64,000 bases of DNA from Agrococcus sp. Marseille-Q4369 (GTDB lineage Bacteria > Actinomycetota > Actinomycetes > Actinomycetales > Microbacteriaceae), in NCBI RefSeq assembly GCF_018308945.1, contig NZ_CP070501.1, forward strand, positions 2,232,001 through 2,296,000. Reading direction: 5' to 3'. The position numbers and the translations under genes are program-made. The number at the start of each line of letters is the position of its first letter. Position 1 is the stretch's first letter. Of the stretch, positions 1 to 7,834 are shown piece after piece. Under the pieces are notes generated by a model. The model was not told where the DNA came from. It saw only the letters and a program-made list of their open reading frames with translations, and made no database searches.

Positions 1-6
1 CGACCC

Positions 7-261
7 TCAGTCGCCGGGCGGGCGGCGCGGATCCTTCGGCTCGAGCCCCTCGACCTGGTCGCCGGCCTGCTCGCGCTGCTCCTCCGCGATGCGCTGCTCG
101 TAGGTGTGCGGGCGCCAGATCTCGTCCATGACGCCGAGCCCGCCGCCCATGCGGCGGGTTCGCTGCGTTGAGGCGCTGTGCCACAAGCGGGGTCCCGCGA
201 GCACGAGCGCGACCGTCACGCCCAGGGTGGCGAGGAGGGCGACGAGCTCGAGCCGCCCCAT
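7..261 (-). CDS. small single-pass membrane protein, unknown function
   Basis: An 84-residue protein of unknown function. Residues about 5-25 form one hydrophobic helix (LVALLATLGVTVALVLAGP); the rest is a hydrophilic, charged tail rich in Glu, Arg and Pro, most likely cytoplasmic. It starts 9 bases after the stop of the upstream membrane gene on the same strand, so the two are probably co-transcribed. I recognise no family motif. It has the high GC3 of its neighbours. A real but uncharacterised gene is likely; the short length is the main reason for doubt. Confidence 0.6.
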   Translation of the reverse strand: MGRLELVALLATLGVTVALVLAGPRLWHSASTQRTRRMGGGLGVMDEIWRPHTYEQRIAEEQREQAGDQVEGLEPKDPRRPPGD

Positions 262-270
262 CCGGTCACC

Positions 271-687
271 TCAGCGCCAGAACACCGCGATGAGGAGGTT
301 GACGAGCGCGAGCCCGCCGGCCGCGTGGAAGAACGGCATGAGCTTCCGCTCGAGGGCGACGTCGGCGGCCGCCACGGCGCCGCCAGCCGCCAGGCGCGAC
401 TTCTCGTTGCGCATCGAGCGCTGGCGGAGGAAGCCGATGAGCGCGGCGACGAACACGACGAGCGCGATGACGCCCTTGATGCCGAGCTTCATGTGGTTCA
501 CATCGGCGTCGTTCGCCATGGCCAGTCCGTAGAGCGAGACGCCGGTCACGAGCTGGAGCGCGCCGCCGATCAGGAGCAGCGTGAAGTTGTGCCCGGCCTT
601 CGCCCGCATCTGCACGAAGAACGTGCCGACGAGCAGGGCGAGGCCGATGAAGTGGCCGGCGAGCAGCAGCGAGTGCAGGAAGTCCAT
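271..687 (-). CDS. four-helix integral membrane protein, unknown function
   Basis: A 138-residue protein with four predicted transmembrane helices (about residues 5-25, 35-55, 65-85 and 115-135), joined by short charged loops. The layout resembles small DUF-type actinobacterial membrane proteins, but I cannot assign a function. The ATG start is supported by a TAGGCT hexamer ending exactly 6 bases upstream, which suggests a leaderless message. It is followed on the same strand by the small membrane gene at 7-261, probably as a two-gene operon. Confidence 0.75.
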   Translation of the reverse strand: MDFLHSLLLAGHFIGLALLVGTFFVQMRAKAGHNFTLLLIGGALQLVTGVSLYGLAMANDADVNHMKLGIKGVIALVVFVAALIGFLRQRSMRNEKSRLAAGGAVAAADVALERKLMPFFHAAGGLALVNLLIAVFWR

Positions 688-693
688 GCAGAC

Positions 694-699
694 AGCCTA
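694..699 (-). promoter_or_regulatory. -10 hexamer TAGGCT of the membrane-protein operon
   Basis: On the minus strand TAGGCT ends 6 bases before the ATG of the gene at 271-687. The spacing places the transcription start at or next to the A of the start codon. The same geometry recurs upstream of many genes in the window. Confidence 0.5.
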
Positions 700-718
700 C
701 ACAGACGCGTCCGGTCCG

Positions 719-1681
719 TCAGTTGCCCGACTGGATCACGATGTGGTCGGTCGAGGGAGCGATCTCGGGCCGGTGGAGGTAGAGGTCGGGCTCGATGTAG
801 ATCACTCGCGCGTGCGGGATCTCGGCGCGCAGCAGCGACTCGAGCTCGTTGATCGTGCGCGCGACGTGCTCGATGTCGCTCTTCGGCGGGAACGCGACCT
901 TCGCCGCGATCATGAGCTCGTCGGGCCCGAGGTAGAGCGTCTTCATGTGGATGACCGACTCGACGCCCGGGGCGGCGTTCAGGACGCGCGCGATGCGCGC
1001 CGTGTCCTCCTTCGTCGCGCCCTCGCCGATGAGGAGCGACTTCATCTCGACGGCCAGCACGGCCGCGACGACGATGAGCAGCACGCCGATGACGATGGTG
1101 CCGATCGCGTCGAAGAGCGGGTTGCCCGTGATCGCCGTGAGGCTGACGGCGATGAACGCGAACACGAGGCCGAGGAGCGCCGCGAGGTCCTCGAGCAGGA
1201 TCACCGGCAGCTCGGGGCTCTTCGCCTTGCGGATGAAGTCCACCCAGCGCGCCTTGCCGCGCACCTTGTTCGACTCCTTGATCGCGGTGCGGAACGAGAG
1301 GCTCTCGAGCACGATGGCGATGCCGAGCACGACGAGCGGCAGCCAGATGATGTCGAGCTCGTGCGGGTCACGCAGCTTCGAGACGCCCTCGGCGATCGAG
1401 AAGAGGCCGCCGACCGAGAAGAGCACGAGCGCGACGATGAACGCCCACACGTAGCGCTCGCGGCCGTAGCCGAACGGGTGCTCCGCGTCGGCCTTGCGCT
1501 TCGCGAGCCGACCGCCGAGCAGGAGCAGCAGCTGGTTGCCGGCGTCGGCGACCGAGTGGATCGCCTCGGCGAGCATCGACGCCGAGCCCGAGAAGAACCA
1601 GGCGACGAACTTCGTGATGGCGATGCCCGTGTTGGCGAGGAACGCCGCGACGACCGCCTTCGTACCGTGGGATGCGCTCAC
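719..1681 (-). CDS. cation diffusion facilitator (CDF) family transporter
   Basis: A 320-residue member of the cation diffusion facilitator family, which exports divalent metals such as Zn or Fe by proton antiport. The N-terminal half carries the usual membrane helices. Metal-site motifs are visible in HSVADAGNQ (a variant of the HxxxD pair) near residue 40 and in LLEDLAALLGLV near residue 160, whose ED replaces the more common HxxxD. The C-terminal 90 residues form the cytoplasmic ferredoxin-like domain. I chose the GTG at 1681 over an upstream TTG because TAGAAT lies 7 bases before it. It diverges from proC. Metal specificity cannot be read from sequence. Confidence 0.85.
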   Translation of the reverse strand: MSASHGTKAVVAAFLANTGIAITKFVAWFFSGSASMLAEAIHSVADAGNQLLLLLGGRLAKRKADAEHPFGYGRERYVWAFIVALVLFSVGGLFSIAEGVSKLRDPHELDIIWLPLVVLGIAIVLESLSFRTAIKESNKVRGKARWVDFIRKAKSPELPVILLEDLAALLGLVFAFIAVSLTAITGNPLFDAIGTIVIGVLLIVVAAVLAVEMKSLLIGEGATKEDTARIARVLNAAPGVESVIHMKTLYLGPDELMIAAKVAFPPKSDIEHVARTINELESLLRAEIPHARVIYIEPDLYLHRPEIAPSTDHIVIQSGN

Positions 1682-1688
1682 GATCGCG

Positions 1689-1728
1689 ATTCTACGCAAG
1701 GCGGCGCTGGCGGCTTGCCGACTAGCCT
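1689..1728. promoter_or_regulatory. divergent leaderless-type promoters between the CDF gene and proC
   Basis: TAGAAT on the minus strand (1689-1694) ends 7 bases before the CDF GTG. TAGCCT on the plus strand (1723-1728) ends 6 bases before the proC ATG. No convincing -35 hexamer is seen for either. Both messages are expected to be leaderless. Confidence 0.5.
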
Positions 1729-1734
1729 GGCGGC

Positions 1735-2559
1735 ATGCCAGAGCTGCTCCCTCCCATCGCCATGCTCGGTGTCGGCTCGATGGGCGGCGCGATCCTCACG
1801 GGGCTCGCGCGTCACGGCGCCGAGCGCATCGTCGTGACAAACCGCACCGCCGCGAAGGCGGGCGCGATCGGCCACGAGGGCGTCGAGTCGATCGCGCTCG
1901 AGTCGGAGCCGGGCGGCAACGCCCGCGCGGTCGCCGGCGCGAAGCTCGTCGTGCTCGGCGTCAAGCCGGCCGGCATCGTCGAGCTCGCGCGCGACATCGC
2001 GCCCCACCTCGAGGCGGATGCCGTGGTCGTCTCGATCGCGGCGGGCACGACGACCGCGTCCATCGAGACCGTGCTGCCCGCATCCGTCGCCGTCGTCCGG
2101 GCGATGCCGAACACGCCCTCGCACGTCGGGCTCGGCGTCACGGGTGTGGCGGGCGGCAGCCGCGCCGCTGCCGACGACGTCGCGCTCGTCGCACGGCTGT
2201 TCGAGTCGGTCGGGGAGGTGCTCGTGCTCGACGAGTCGCAGATCGACGCACTCTCGACCATCTCGGGGTCCGGCCCCGCCTACGTCTTCCTGCTCATCGA
2301 GGAGCTCACGCGCACGGCGGAGCGGATGGGCTTCACCCGCGAGCAGGCGGCGACGATGGTGCAGGGCACGTTCCGCGGCGCGAGCGAGCTGCTCGCCGCC
2401 GACGGCGCCGAGCCGGCCGAGCTGCGCCGCCGCGTGACGAGCCCGAAGGGCACGACCGAGCGCGCCGTCGCGGTGCTGCAGGAAGCGCGCCTCGGCGAGG
2501 TCTTCGACCGGGCGACGGCCGCCGCGCTCGAGCGCGCGCGGGAGCTCGCCGCGGGCTGA
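1735..2559 (+). CDS. proC: pyrroline-5-carboxylate reductase
   Basis: A 274-residue enzyme for the last step of proline synthesis, the NAD(P)H-dependent reduction of 1-pyrroline-5-carboxylate to L-proline. The N-terminal Rossmann nucleotide-binding motif is seen as MLGVGSMGGAILTGL at about residues 8-22. The family signature in the C-terminal dimerisation domain is seen as DALSTISGSGPAYVFLLIEEL, followed by TSPKGTTERAV. Length matches the family. The ATG is fixed by TAGCCT exactly 6 bases upstream. The gene ends 7 bases from the convergent YchJ-like gene. Confidence 0.96.
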   Translation: MPELLPPIAMLGVGSMGGAILTGLARHGAERIVVTNRTAAKAGAIGHEGVESIALESEPGGNARAVAGAKLVVLGVKPAGIVELARDIAPHLEADAVVVSIAAGTTTASIETVLPASVAVVRAMPNTPSHVGLGVTGVAGGSRAAADDVALVARLFESVGEVLVLDESQIDALSTISGSGPAYVFLLIEELTRTAERMGFTREQAATMVQGTFRGASELLAADGAEPAELRRRVTSPKGTTERAVAVLQEARLGEVFDRATAAALERARELAAG

Positions 2560-2565
2560 GCCGCG

Positions 2566-2961
2566 TCAGCGCGGCTGGCCGTCGAGGTACTGCCACCCCT
2601 GGTCGCGGCGGAAGCTGCTGACCTCGCGCATCGCGCCGCGCGTGCCGTCGGCGACCCAGTGGGCATCGAACGAGACGGTGCCCTCGCGGTCGAACGGACC
2701 GCCGGCGCTCGTGCCGACGATGTCGAGCCGGAGCCAGCGGATGCCCGGGTCGAGCTCGAGCGAGCGCGGCCGGGTCGTCGGGTGCCAGGACGCGAGCAGC
2801 CAGTCGACGTCGCGGAGCGCGAACGCCGTGAAGCGCGAGCGCATGAGCTGCTCGGCCGTCGCGGCCTCGCGCTCGCGGCGGTGGATCGGCCCGCAGCACT
2901 CGCCGTAGGTGAGCCCGGTGCCGCACGGGCAGCGCTCGCCGTCGTCGATCGCCGTGCTCAC
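2566..2961 (-). CDS. YchJ-like UPF0225 protein with SEC-C type zinc motif
   Basis: A 131-residue protein of the YchJ/UPF0225 family, function unknown. The N-terminus carries a Cys-rich zinc-binding motif (CPCGTGLTYGECCGP), followed by an NTF2-like domain beginning with LMRSRFTAFALRD and ending in SFRRDQGWQYLDG, both typical of the family. The GTG start overlaps the stop of the potassium-channel regulator gene by 4 bases (GTGA), so it is translationally coupled to the Trk/Ktr operon. An upstream in-frame start would run far into that gene and is rejected. Confidence 0.88.
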   Translation of the reverse strand: MSTAIDDGERCPCGTGLTYGECCGPIHRREREAATAEQLMRSRFTAFALRDVDWLLASWHPTTRPRSLELDPGIRWLRLDIVGTSAGGPFDREGTVSFDAHWVADGTRGAMREVSSFRRDQGWQYLDGQPR

Positions 2962-3629
2962 GCGCTCAGGCCCGCGAAGCGCTCGATGTCGTTCTGGTTG
3001 CCCGAGACGATGATGAGGTCGTGGTTCGAGACCACGGTCTCGGGCGTCGCGTAGGTGAACTCCCCGCCGGGGCTCTTCACGCCCACCACCGTCAGGTGGT
3101 ACTTCGAGCGGATCTTCGACTCGGCGAGCGAGATGCCTCGGATGTGCTTCGGCGGGTACATCTTCACGATCGCGAACTGGTCGTCGAACTGGATGTAGTC
3201 GAGCATCCGGCCCGAGACGAGGTGCGCGACGCGCTCGCCGGCCTCCGCCTCCGGGTAGATGACGTGGTTCGCGCCGATGCGGCTGAGGATCTTGCCGTGC
3301 GACTGGCTGATCGCCTTCGCCCAGATCTGCGGGATGCCGAGGTCGACGAGGTTCGCGGTGATGAGCACCGAGGCCTCGATCGACGAGCCGACCGCGCACA
3401 CCGCGATGGAGAAGTCCTGCGCGCCGACCTGCTTGAGCGCGTCGATCGAGCGGGCGTCGGCCTGCACGGTGTGGGTGAGGCGCTCCGACCACTTCTGCAC
3501 GAGGTTGATGTCGCCGTCGATCGCGAGCACCTCGCGGTCGAGGCGCGCGAGCTGCCCCGCTGTCGCGGCGCCGAAGCGGCCCAGCCCGATCACGAGCACG
3601 GGGGCGTCGTGGGGGATCCTGTCAACCAA
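2958..3629 (-). CDS. KtrA/TrkA-family potassium uptake regulatory subunit
   Basis: A 223-residue cytosolic gating subunit for a Trk/Ktr potassium channel. Residues 10-130 form an RCK-N Rossmann domain with VLVIGLGRFGAATAGQLA and the acidic residue of LAIDGD for nucleotide binding. The C-terminal part is an RCK-C domain (about 140-220). One RCK-N plus one RCK-C in about 220 residues fits KtrA/KtrC rather than the duplicated E. coli TrkA. Translation begins at a TTG inside the end of the membrane-subunit gene (8-base overlap). Confidence 0.9.
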   Translation of the reverse strand: MVDRIPHDAPVLVIGLGRFGAATAGQLARLDREVLAIDGDINLVQKWSERLTHTVQADARSIDALKQVGAQDFSIAVCAVGSSIEASVLITANLVDLGIPQIWAKAISQSHGKILSRIGANHVIYPEAEAGERVAHLVSGRMLDYIQFDDQFAIVKMYPPKHIRGISLAESKIRSKYHLTVVGVKSPGGEFTYATPETVVSNHDLIIVSGNQNDIERFAGLSA

Positions 3630-5052
3630 CGATCGGCCTCTCCTCGGGGCGCGTGAACAGCTGCGTCCGCTGGCTCGCGGCGAGCGCCGCGGCGAGCGTC
3701 ACACTACCGATGCGGCCGACGAACATCGTCAGCGCCAGGATGACCTTCGCGGAGTCCTCGAGCTCGGAGTGGGTGAAGCCCGTCGAGAGCCCGACGGTCG
3801 CGAACGCGCTGATGACGTCGAAGAGCACGAACGACAGCGGTGCACCGGTGATCTCGAGCAGCACGATCGTGACACCGGCGACGATCGTCGCGCTCCAGAG
3901 CGTGACGGAGACGGCGAGGCGCAGGACGTCGGAGGGGATGCGGCGCCCGAACGCCTCCATCGACTTGCGGCCGCGCGCCTCGGCGACCGCCGCGAGGAAG
4001 AGGATCGCGAGGGTCGTGACCTTGATGCCGCCGGCGGTCGAGGCGGAGCCGCCGCCGACGAACATGAGCATGTCGGTCACGAGCAGGCTCGAGTTGTGCA
4101 GCAGTCCGAGGTCGTCGACCGCGAAGCCGCCCGACCGTGCCATCGCCGAGAGGAAGAAGGCGTGCAGCAGCTGCTGGCCGAAGTCGTCGGTGCCCCACGA
4201 GTCGGCGTTGCCCCACTCGAGCACGAGGAACGCGAGCCCGCCGAGCAGGAGCAGCAGCAGCGAGACGGTGATCGTCAGCTTGACGTGCAGCGACCACTGC
4301 CGCGGCTTGCCGAGGTGCCGCAGGATGACGAAGTAGACGGGGAAGCCGAGCGAGCCGATGAAGACGCCCAGCATGAGCACGCCGAGGAACCACGGGTCGG
4401 TCGCGAAGGGCTCGAGCCCCTCGACGGTGGGCACGAAGCCCGAGTTCGTGAACGCCATGATCGACCAGTAGGTCGCCTCGTAGAGCGCGGTCAGGAAGTC
4501 CTTGCCCTCGAGCAGCAGCCGCGGCAGCAGCAGCACGATGAGCGCGGCCTCGAACGCGAGCACCGAGAGCGCGACGATGCGCAGCAGCGAGCCGACCTCG
4601 CCGAGCCGGATCGCCTGCTGCTCCTGCACCACGCCGCGCCGTACGCGCGACGGGTTCGAGTCGCTCGCGGCCATGAGCCGCTGCCGCAACCCGAGCCGGC
4701 GGGCGACCGTCATGCCGAGGATCGACGCGAGCGTCAGCACGCCGATGCCACCGACCTCGACGCCGATCATCACGACCGCGTTGCCGAACGGGCTCCAGTG
4801 GGTCGCCATGTCGACGACCGTGAGCCCCGTCACGCACACGACGCTCACGGCCTGGAAGAACGCATCCACCGGGTCGGTCGCGCCCTCGCCCGCTTTCGCC
4901 CACGGGGTCGCGAGCAGCACGGCGAAGACGAGGTTGAGCGACGCGAAGACGGCGATCGCGAAGCGCGCGGGGTACGCAGCTGCGAAGCGCTCGACGGCGT
5001 CGCGCGATCGCTCGAGCAGCGTCGCATCGCTCGACGACCGCAGCTGCGCCAC
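3622..5052 (-). CDS. TrkH/KtrB-family potassium transport membrane subunit
   Basis: A 476-residue multi-pass potassium-translocating subunit. Four pore-loop repeats are visible through their selectivity-filter segments: VCVTGLT near residue 90, FTNSGF near residue 220, ARSGGF near residue 320 and ATVGLSTGFT near residue 430. The motif GGGSASTAGGIKVTT lies before the last pair. The GTG at 5052 is preferred because GAAGGG lies 8 bases upstream; an ATG at 5106 is in frame but lacks a ribosome binding site. It forms an operon with the KtrA-like gene and the YchJ-like gene. Export or uptake coupling to Na or H cannot be told from sequence. Confidence 0.92.
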   Translation of the reverse strand: MAQLRSSSDATLLERSRDAVERFAAAYPARFAIAVFASLNLVFAVLLATPWAKAGEGATDPVDAFFQAVSVVCVTGLTVVDMATHWSPFGNAVVMIGVEVGGIGVLTLASILGMTVARRLGLRQRLMAASDSNPSRVRRGVVQEQQAIRLGEVGSLLRIVALSVLAFEAALIVLLLPRLLLEGKDFLTALYEATYWSIMAFTNSGFVPTVEGLEPFATDPWFLGVLMLGVFIGSLGFPVYFVILRHLGKPRQWSLHVKLTITVSLLLLLLGGLAFLVLEWGNADSWGTDDFGQQLLHAFFLSAMARSGGFAVDDLGLLHNSSLLVTDMLMFVGGGSASTAGGIKVTTLAILFLAAVAEARGRKSMEAFGRRIPSDVLRLAVSVTLWSATIVAGVTIVLLEITGAPLSFVLFDVISAFATVGLSTGFTHSELEDSAKVILALTMFVGRIGSVTLAAALAASQRTQLFTRPEERPIVG

Positions 5053-5168
5053 GTGCTGTGCCCTTCGCGGAACCGGAGCGCCGTCGGGCGGCGCAGGACG
5101 GGGCAAGCGTAGCCCTCGTGCGCGACCTCGCGCGCCGACCAGGTTTGTCGCCCCAGCCTCGGCGCTGG

Positions 5169-5174
5169 CATGCT
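5169..5174 (+). promoter_or_regulatory. -10-like hexamer CATGCT of the ArsR gene
   Basis: CATGCT ends 6 bases before the ATG at 5181, a variant of the TANNNT hexamers seen at the same distance from other starts. It suggests a leaderless message and supports the chosen start over the longer frame. Confidence 0.4.
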
Positions 5175-5180
5175 TTCGGC

Positions 5181-5867
5181 ATGGCCGACATCTTCAGCGT
5201 GATCGCGGACAGCACGCGCCGCGACATCCTCGGGGTGCTCCTCGAGCGCCGCGCGACGACCGGAGACGCCTCGGTCAGCCAGATCGTCGAGGCGCTCGGC
5301 GTGCCGCAGCCCACGGTGTCGAAGCACCTCCGCACGCTGCGCGACGCGGGCCTCGTGACGGTGCGCGAGGACGGCCAGCACCGCCACTACGCGATCGTGC
5401 TCGCGCCCTTCGACGAGATCGACGACTGGCTCATGCCGTTCATCTTCGCTGAGGGCGAGCAGGAGGAGGCCTCGCTCGGCGCGGCCGCCTTCGCCGCGTG
5501 GGCGGGCGTCAACGTGCAGGCGCCGCTCCGCGCCGCGGCCGACCAGGCGCGGCAGGCCGCCGAGCAGGCGCGCGTCGCCGCGGAGCAGGCGCTCGCGCGC
5601 GTCTCGGACACCGTCGAGCACCCCGCGCCGGTCGGCGCATCGATCGGTCGCCGCGCGGCCGATCGCGTGCACGACGTGCAAGAACGCGTGCAGGAGGCCC
5701 GGGACCGCATCCACGAGGTGCAGGAGCGCCTGCAGGAGCTGTCGGCCCGGAACGCGCAGCGGTTCGACGACGCGAAGGGCAAGCTGCGCGGTCGCGAGCA
5801 GCAGCAGCAGCGCGACGCCGACACCGAGCGGCCCGCGCGCGACGCCGACGACGCCCGCCTGGACTGA
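5181..5867 (+). CDS. ArsR-family winged-helix regulator with long C-terminal coiled coil
   Basis: A 228-residue protein. Residues 1-85 form an ArsR-type winged helix-turn-helix; the recognition helix region is VSQIVEALGVPQPTVSKHLRTLRDAGLV. No CxC metal-sensor motif is present in the recognition helix, so a classic metal sensor is unlikely. From about residue 110 the protein is an Ala/Gln/Glu/Arg-rich heptad-like region (AADQARQAAEQARVAAEQAL, then RVHDVQERVQEARDRIHEV), ending in an acidic-basic tail. Typical ArsR proteins are about 100-120 residues, so the tail doubles the length. It diverges from the Trk/Ktr operon, which it might control; that is inference. Confidence 0.85.
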   Translation: MADIFSVIADSTRRDILGVLLERRATTGDASVSQIVEALGVPQPTVSKHLRTLRDAGLVTVREDGQHRHYAIVLAPFDEIDDWLMPFIFAEGEQEEASLGAAAFAAWAGVNVQAPLRAAADQARQAAEQARVAAEQALARVSDTVEHPAPVGASIGRRAADRVHDVQERVQEARDRIHEVQERLQELSARNAQRFDDAKGKLRGREQQQQRDADTERPARDADDARLD

Positions 5868-5980
5868 CCCCAGCGGCGCCCGTGCCGATTCCGGTACGAT
5901 GGCGCGAGCGTTTTCCCTGCGCGGGCCTCGAGGCTGCGCAGCGTCAGCGAGCAATCCCGATTCGGAAGTGAGGAACCTCT

Positions 5981-6079
5981 ATGGGTTCTGTCGTCAAGAA
6001 GCGCCGCAAGCGCATGGCGAAGAAGAAGCACCGCAAGCTGCTTCGCAAGACGCGCCACCAGCGTCGCAACCGCAAGTAG
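5981..6079 (+). CDS. 30S ribosomal protein bS22 (mS38/COX24-like)
   Basis: A 32-residue, extremely basic protein: Met-Gly-Ser-Val-Val, then alternating runs of Lys and Arg with the core KKKHRKLLRKTRHQRRNRK. It matches the small actinobacterial 30S protein seen in mycobacterial ribosome structures and the AURKAIP1/COX24 domain. The GTGAGGA ribosome binding site sits 6 bases before the ATG, and a hairpin follows the stop. It is a stand-alone transcription unit, as is common for this gene. It is short enough to be missed by gene callers that use a length cutoff. Confidence 0.93.
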   Translation: MGSVVKKRRKRMAKKKHRKLLRKTRHQRRNRK

Positions 6080-6092
6080 CCGGTTGCAGCCA

Positions 6093-6125
6093 AGGCCGGG
6101 ACCTGCACTCGCAGGCTCCCGGCCT
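6093..6125 (+). terminator. hairpin terminator after the bS22 gene
   Basis: AGGCCGGGA and TCCCGGCCT form a 9-bp stem, with an inner CTGC/GCAG pairing, starting 14 bases after the bS22 stop. Only a weak T-rich tail follows, as is usual for terminators in GC-rich actinobacteria. Confidence 0.7.
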
Positions 6126-6147
6126 CTGCTTGTCTAGGCCCGGTGTC

Positions 6148-6153
6148 TAGGCT
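6148..6153 (+). promoter_or_regulatory. -10 hexamer TAGGCT of the glutaredoxin-like gene
   Basis: TAGGCT ends exactly 6 bases before the ATG at 6160. No ribosome binding site is visible, which fits leaderless translation. Confidence 0.5.
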
Positions 6154-6159
6154 GGAGCG

Positions 6160-6414
6160 ATGGTCGAGATCACGCTCATCACCAAGCCCGGCTGCCACCT
6201 CTGCGACGACGCGCGGCCGGTCGTCGAGCGCGTCGTCGCCGGCTTCGACGAGGCGTCGCTCACGGAGCTGTCGATCCTCGACGACCCCGCGCTCGCGGAG
6301 CGCTACAGCGACGACATCCCCGTCGTGCTCATCGACGGGCGCCAGCACTCCGCGTGGCGCGTCGACGAGGCGAAGCTGACCGACCGCATCCGCGCGGTGA
6401 CGCTCAAGGGTTGA
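6160..6414 (+). CDS. glutaredoxin-like (DUF836) thiol protein
   Basis: An 84-residue single-domain thioredoxin-fold protein. It has the order beta strand, CxxC, helix (ITLITKPGCHLCDDARPVVERV), with the cis-Pro region visible as DDIPVVLIDGRQHSAW, as in the glutaredoxin 2-like/DUF836 family. The active-site pair is Cys-His-Leu-Cys. The likely role is a cytosolic thiol-disulfide reaction with an unidentified partner. The stop codon lies inside the stem of the following hairpin repeat. Confidence 0.85.
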   Translation: MVEITLITKPGCHLCDDARPVVERVVAGFDEASLTELSILDDPALAERYSDDIPVVLIDGRQHSAWRVDEAKLTDRIRAVTLKG

Positions 6415-6469
6415 GGCCCTTTCGGGCCTCAACCGCGTCCCCAGCGCCGACGCCCGTCCCGGGCGTCGG
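6413..6469 (+). repeat. 57-bp double-hairpin repeat, copy 1 (also likely terminator of the glutaredoxin-like gene)
   Basis: Two perfect hairpins lie in tandem. The first is an 11-bp stem (6409-6419 with 6424-6434, loop TTTC) that includes the TGA of the preceding gene. The second is a 10-bp stem (6447-6456 with 6460-6469, loop TCC). The 57 bases reappear inverted at 8155-8211, with 51 of 57 positions identical by hand alignment. The two copies bracket aspS and its upstream membrane gene. Copy 1 lies where a terminator would be expected. Confidence 0.85.
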
Positions 6470-6501
6470 GCACCGTCGGCCCCTGCGACGAGCGGAGGGC
6501 G

Positions 6502-7824
6502 CTACGGCTTCAGGCGCGTCGGGCCGCGGAAGAGGTACGTCGTCTCGCGGATCGAGCCGAGGCCGAGCATGAGCATCACGACGCGCGCGAGGCCCATGCC
6601 GAAGCCGCCGTGCGGGGGCACGCCGTAGCGGAAGAAGTCGAGGTACTCCTCGAGCTCCGACGCATCCATGCCCTTCTCGGCGATCTGCGCCTCGAGCACG
6701 TCGATGCGGTGCTCGCGCTGCGCGCCCGTCGAGATCTCGACCCCGTTGTAGATGAGGTCGTACGAGTTCGTCACCTCGCCGCGGCCCTCGGGGCGCAGGT
6801 GGTAGAACGGCCGCACGCCCGAGGGGTACTCGGTGACGAACACGAAGTCGTGCCCCATCGTCTCCTTGACGTGCGCCGAGATCTGGCGCTCCGCCTCGGG
6901 GTCGAGGTCGCCGTCGGCGCGCTCGATCGTGTGGCCGCGGCTCTCGACGATCGCCTTCACCTCGGCGTGGGGGATGCGCGGGAAGGGCAGCGTCGGGACC
7001 TCGAGGGTGATGCCGAAGCGCTCCTCGATCTCGGCGCCGTGCCGCTCCACGACCGCGGCGACCGCCTTCGCGAGCAGCTGCTCGTGCAGCTGCATGACGT
7101 CCTCGTGCGAGTCGATCCAGGAGATCTCGGAGTCGATCGACGTGAACTCCGTCGCGTGGCGGCTCGTGAACGAGGGGTCGGCGCGGAAGGCCGGGCCGAT
7201 CTCGAAGATCTTGCCGAAGCCGGCCGACTGCGCCATCTGCTTGAACAGCTGCGGCGACTGCGCGAGGTAGGCGGTGGTCTCGAAGTAGGGCACCTCGAAG
7301 AGCTCGGCGCGCGACTCGGAGGCGGTCGCCATGAGCTTCGGCGTGTGGAGCTCGATGAAGCCCTCATCGATCCAGTGCTGGCGCATCGCGTGCTCGATCG
7401 TGGTCTGCACGCGGAAGATGAGCTGCGCCTCGGGGCGGCGCAGGTCGAGGAAGCGCCAGTCGAGGCGCTTGTCGATCGACGAGTCGTCGGCGATCGGCGA
7501 GTCCTTCGCGACCGACTCGACCACGAGCGAGCCGACCTTGACCTCGAGCCCGCCGAGCTTGACGCGCTCGTCGGCCTTCAGGTCGCCCGTCACGGTGATG
7601 AACGAGCCGTGCATGAGCGCGGAGATCGTCGCGGCGGTCTCGGCGGTGTCGTCGTTGACCGGGTTGACGAGCTGCGCGGCGCCCGACTCGTCGCGCACGA
7701 TGACGAACTGCACGCGCTTCTGATCGCGCACCGTCTCGACCCAGCCCTGCACCTTCACCGGCCCATCCGGCAGCGACGCGAGGTCGGCGATGAGCGTGCG
7801 GGGGAGCGAGGTCGGCTGAGTCAC
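6502..7824 (-). CDS. aspS: aspartate--tRNA(Asp/Asn) ligase, archaeal-type
   Basis: A 440-residue class II aminoacyl-tRNA synthetase. An N-terminal OB-fold anticodon domain (about residues 10-110, VKVQGWVETVRDQKRVQFV) is followed by the catalytic core. Motif 2 is seen as FEIGPAFRADPSFTSRHATE and motif 3 as GFGMGLARVVMLMLGL. The short length and absence of the bacterial GAD insertion domain (bacterial AspRS is about 590 residues) place it with the archaeal/non-discriminating type, which can also charge tRNA-Asn for GatCAB. The GTG at 7824 is chosen because the membrane gene ends 10 bases upstream and the protein then begins with the usual short leader. Specificity is inferred. Confidence 0.93.
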   Translation of the reverse strand: MTQPTSLPRTLIADLASLPDGPVKVQGWVETVRDQKRVQFVIVRDESGAAQLVNPVNDDTAETAATISALMHGSFITVTGDLKADERVKLGGLEVKVGSLVVESVAKDSPIADDSSIDKRLDWRFLDLRRPEAQLIFRVQTTIEHAMRQHWIDEGFIELHTPKLMATASESRAELFEVPYFETTAYLAQSPQLFKQMAQSAGFGKIFEIGPAFRADPSFTSRHATEFTSIDSEISWIDSHEDVMQLHEQLLAKAVAAVVERHGAEIEERFGITLEVPTLPFPRIPHAEVKAIVESRGHTIERADGDLDPEAERQISAHVKETMGHDFVFVTEYPSGVRPFYHLRPEGRGEVTNSYDLIYNGVEISTGAQREHRIDVLEAQIAEKGMDASELEEYLDFFRYGVPPHGGFGMGLARVVMLMLGLGSIRETTYLFRGPTRLKP

Positions 7825-7834
7825 GCGCTCGATC

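Noticed and set aside
3622-5106. Longer start for the potassium transport subunit
   Set aside because: The ATG at 5106 lacks a ribosome binding site and adds a Pro/Arg-rich leader; the GTG at 5052 has GAAGGG 8 bases upstream.
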